Shown: one piece after another, positions 6,925 through 7,698 of the stretch | Position numbering within the stretch: the stretch's first letter is position 1 | How the letters are laid out: each line of letters starts with the position of its first letter | Source: an uncultured Mycoplasma sp. | Lineage (GTDB): Bacteria > Bacillota_I > Bacilli_A > Mycoplasmatales > Metamycoplasmataceae | Length of the DNA stretch: 7,698 nt | Assembly (NCBI GenBank): GCA_949284615.1 | Contig: CASDWL010000086.1 | Coordinates: 1-7,698, forward strand | Direction of reading: 5' to 3' | Notes under the pieces: model-generated | Databases searched by the model: none | What the model was told of the DNA's origin: nothing | What the model saw: only the letters and a program-made list of their open reading frames with translations | Position numbers and translations under genes: made by a program

Positions 6925-7698
6925 ATGGATAAATCATATGCAAGAAAAAAGTTTTCTCAAAATTTTTTAATGGATCAAAATGTTTTAAAAAAAATCTCTC
7001 AAGTAGTAGATATTAATAATAAAAATATTTTAGAAATAGGACCTGGAAAAGGAAATTTAACTAAATATTTAGTTAAAGAAGCTAAAAAGGTTGTAGCTTT
7101 TGAAATTGATAATAATCTTTTTGAATTTTTAAAAAAAGAGTTTCAAGATTCTAATTTAGAAATTATTAATCAAGATTTTTTAGAATCTAACTTAGATTCA
7201 TATAAGGATTTTTATATTATTTCAAATATTCCTTATCATATATCAACAGATATTATTTTTAAAATATTTGATAATTATCAAAATTTTGAACATGTAGTTT
7301 TATTAGTTCAAAAAGAATTTGGCAAAAGATTATGTGCTTCAGTTTCTACTAAAGATTATTCTAAATTATCACCATCTACTAGTTTGTTTTATGAAACTAA
7401 ATATTGTTTTGATGTAGAACCTACTTCTTTTTGACCTAAACCTAAAGTAACTTCATGTGTTGTTTATTTAAAAAGAAAAAATAAAATATATGATGTTAAT
7501 TATCAAGATTTTTTGAATTTTATAAAAACATCATTTAGTATGAGAAGAAAAACATTTTGAAATAATATTAAAAATATTTATAGTAACAATATATCTTTAT
7601 TTGAAGAAGCTTGTCAAAAGCTTCAAATTAATAAAGAAATAAGACCAGAAGATTTATCATTGGAACAATTAATATTTTTTTATAAATTTATAAAAAAA
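6925..7698 (+). CDS. rsmA: 16S rRNA dimethyladenosine transferase RsmA (KsgA), 3' end cut by the window
   Basis: RsmA uses S-adenosylmethionine to dimethylate two adjacent adenines near the 3' end of 16S rRNA (A1518 and A1519 in E. coli numbering), a late step and checkpoint of small-subunit assembly; its loss gives kasugamycin resistance. Visible motifs are KKFSQNFL (8-15), the SAM loop LEIGPGKGN (36-44), acidic Glu60 and Asp84, the catalytic NIPYHIST (101-108, usually NLPY), VQKEF (128-132), FWPKPKVTS, FSMRRKTFWNN and RPEDLSLEQ. TGA codes Trp at 7432 (residue 170) and 7558 (residue 212). The frame is open for 258 codons to the last base with no stop, so the protein is nearly complete for a family of about 260-290. 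The ATG lies 5 bases after the tatD stop with no Shine-Dalgarno, which suggests translational coupling. Confidence 0.95.

Overview
The window comes from an AT-rich mollicute (Mycoplasma, Ureaplasma or Spiroplasma-like) that reads TGA as tryptophan. Five of the seven protein genes are open only if TGA is sense. All 12 tryptophan codons I find are TGA and none is TGG. The six visible stop codons are five TAA and one TAG. Conserved family motifs continue across the TGA codons, for example in MgtE and RsmA. I cannot name the species. The mnmE-tatD pair recalls the adjacent MG008-MG009 genes of Mycoplasma genitalium, and the single-membrane-segment diadenylate cyclase is of the CdaM type described in Mycoplasma pneumoniae. 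These fit a pneumoniae-group relative but do not prove it.

Layout, left to right: tRNA-Arg(UCU) at 2-77; a 525-residue membrane-anchored protein of unknown function (173-1750, +); cdaM, diadenylate cyclase (1833-2423, +); mgtE, magnesium channel/transporter (2459-3904, +); rnhC, ribonuclease HIII (3897-4673, -), whose end overlaps that of mgtE by 8 bp; a 128-bp divergent intergenic region; then a rightward cluster of mnmE (4802-6127), tatD (6146-6919) and rsmA (6925 to the window edge, lacking only its end). No gene-free gap exceeds about 130 bp. I see no rRNA, mobile element, CRISPR array or attachment site.

Two transcription units look likely. One is cdaM-mgtE (35-bp gap), joining synthesis of the second messenger c-di-AMP to a Mg2+ channel gated by CBS domains. 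The other is mnmE-tatD-rsmA (18-bp and 5-bp gaps), which covers tRNA wobble modification, a metal-dependent nuclease and 16S rRNA dimethylation. rnhC stands alone on the other strand. Most of the window is ordinary mollicute housekeeping.

The one unfamiliar item is the 173-1750 protein. It has a basic Ser/Lys/Asn tract, a small folded domain resembling DUF2188, a roughly 300-residue acidic Asn-rich region and a single C-terminal membrane anchor. It is the best candidate for something undescribed, although the sequence gives no direct clue to its function.
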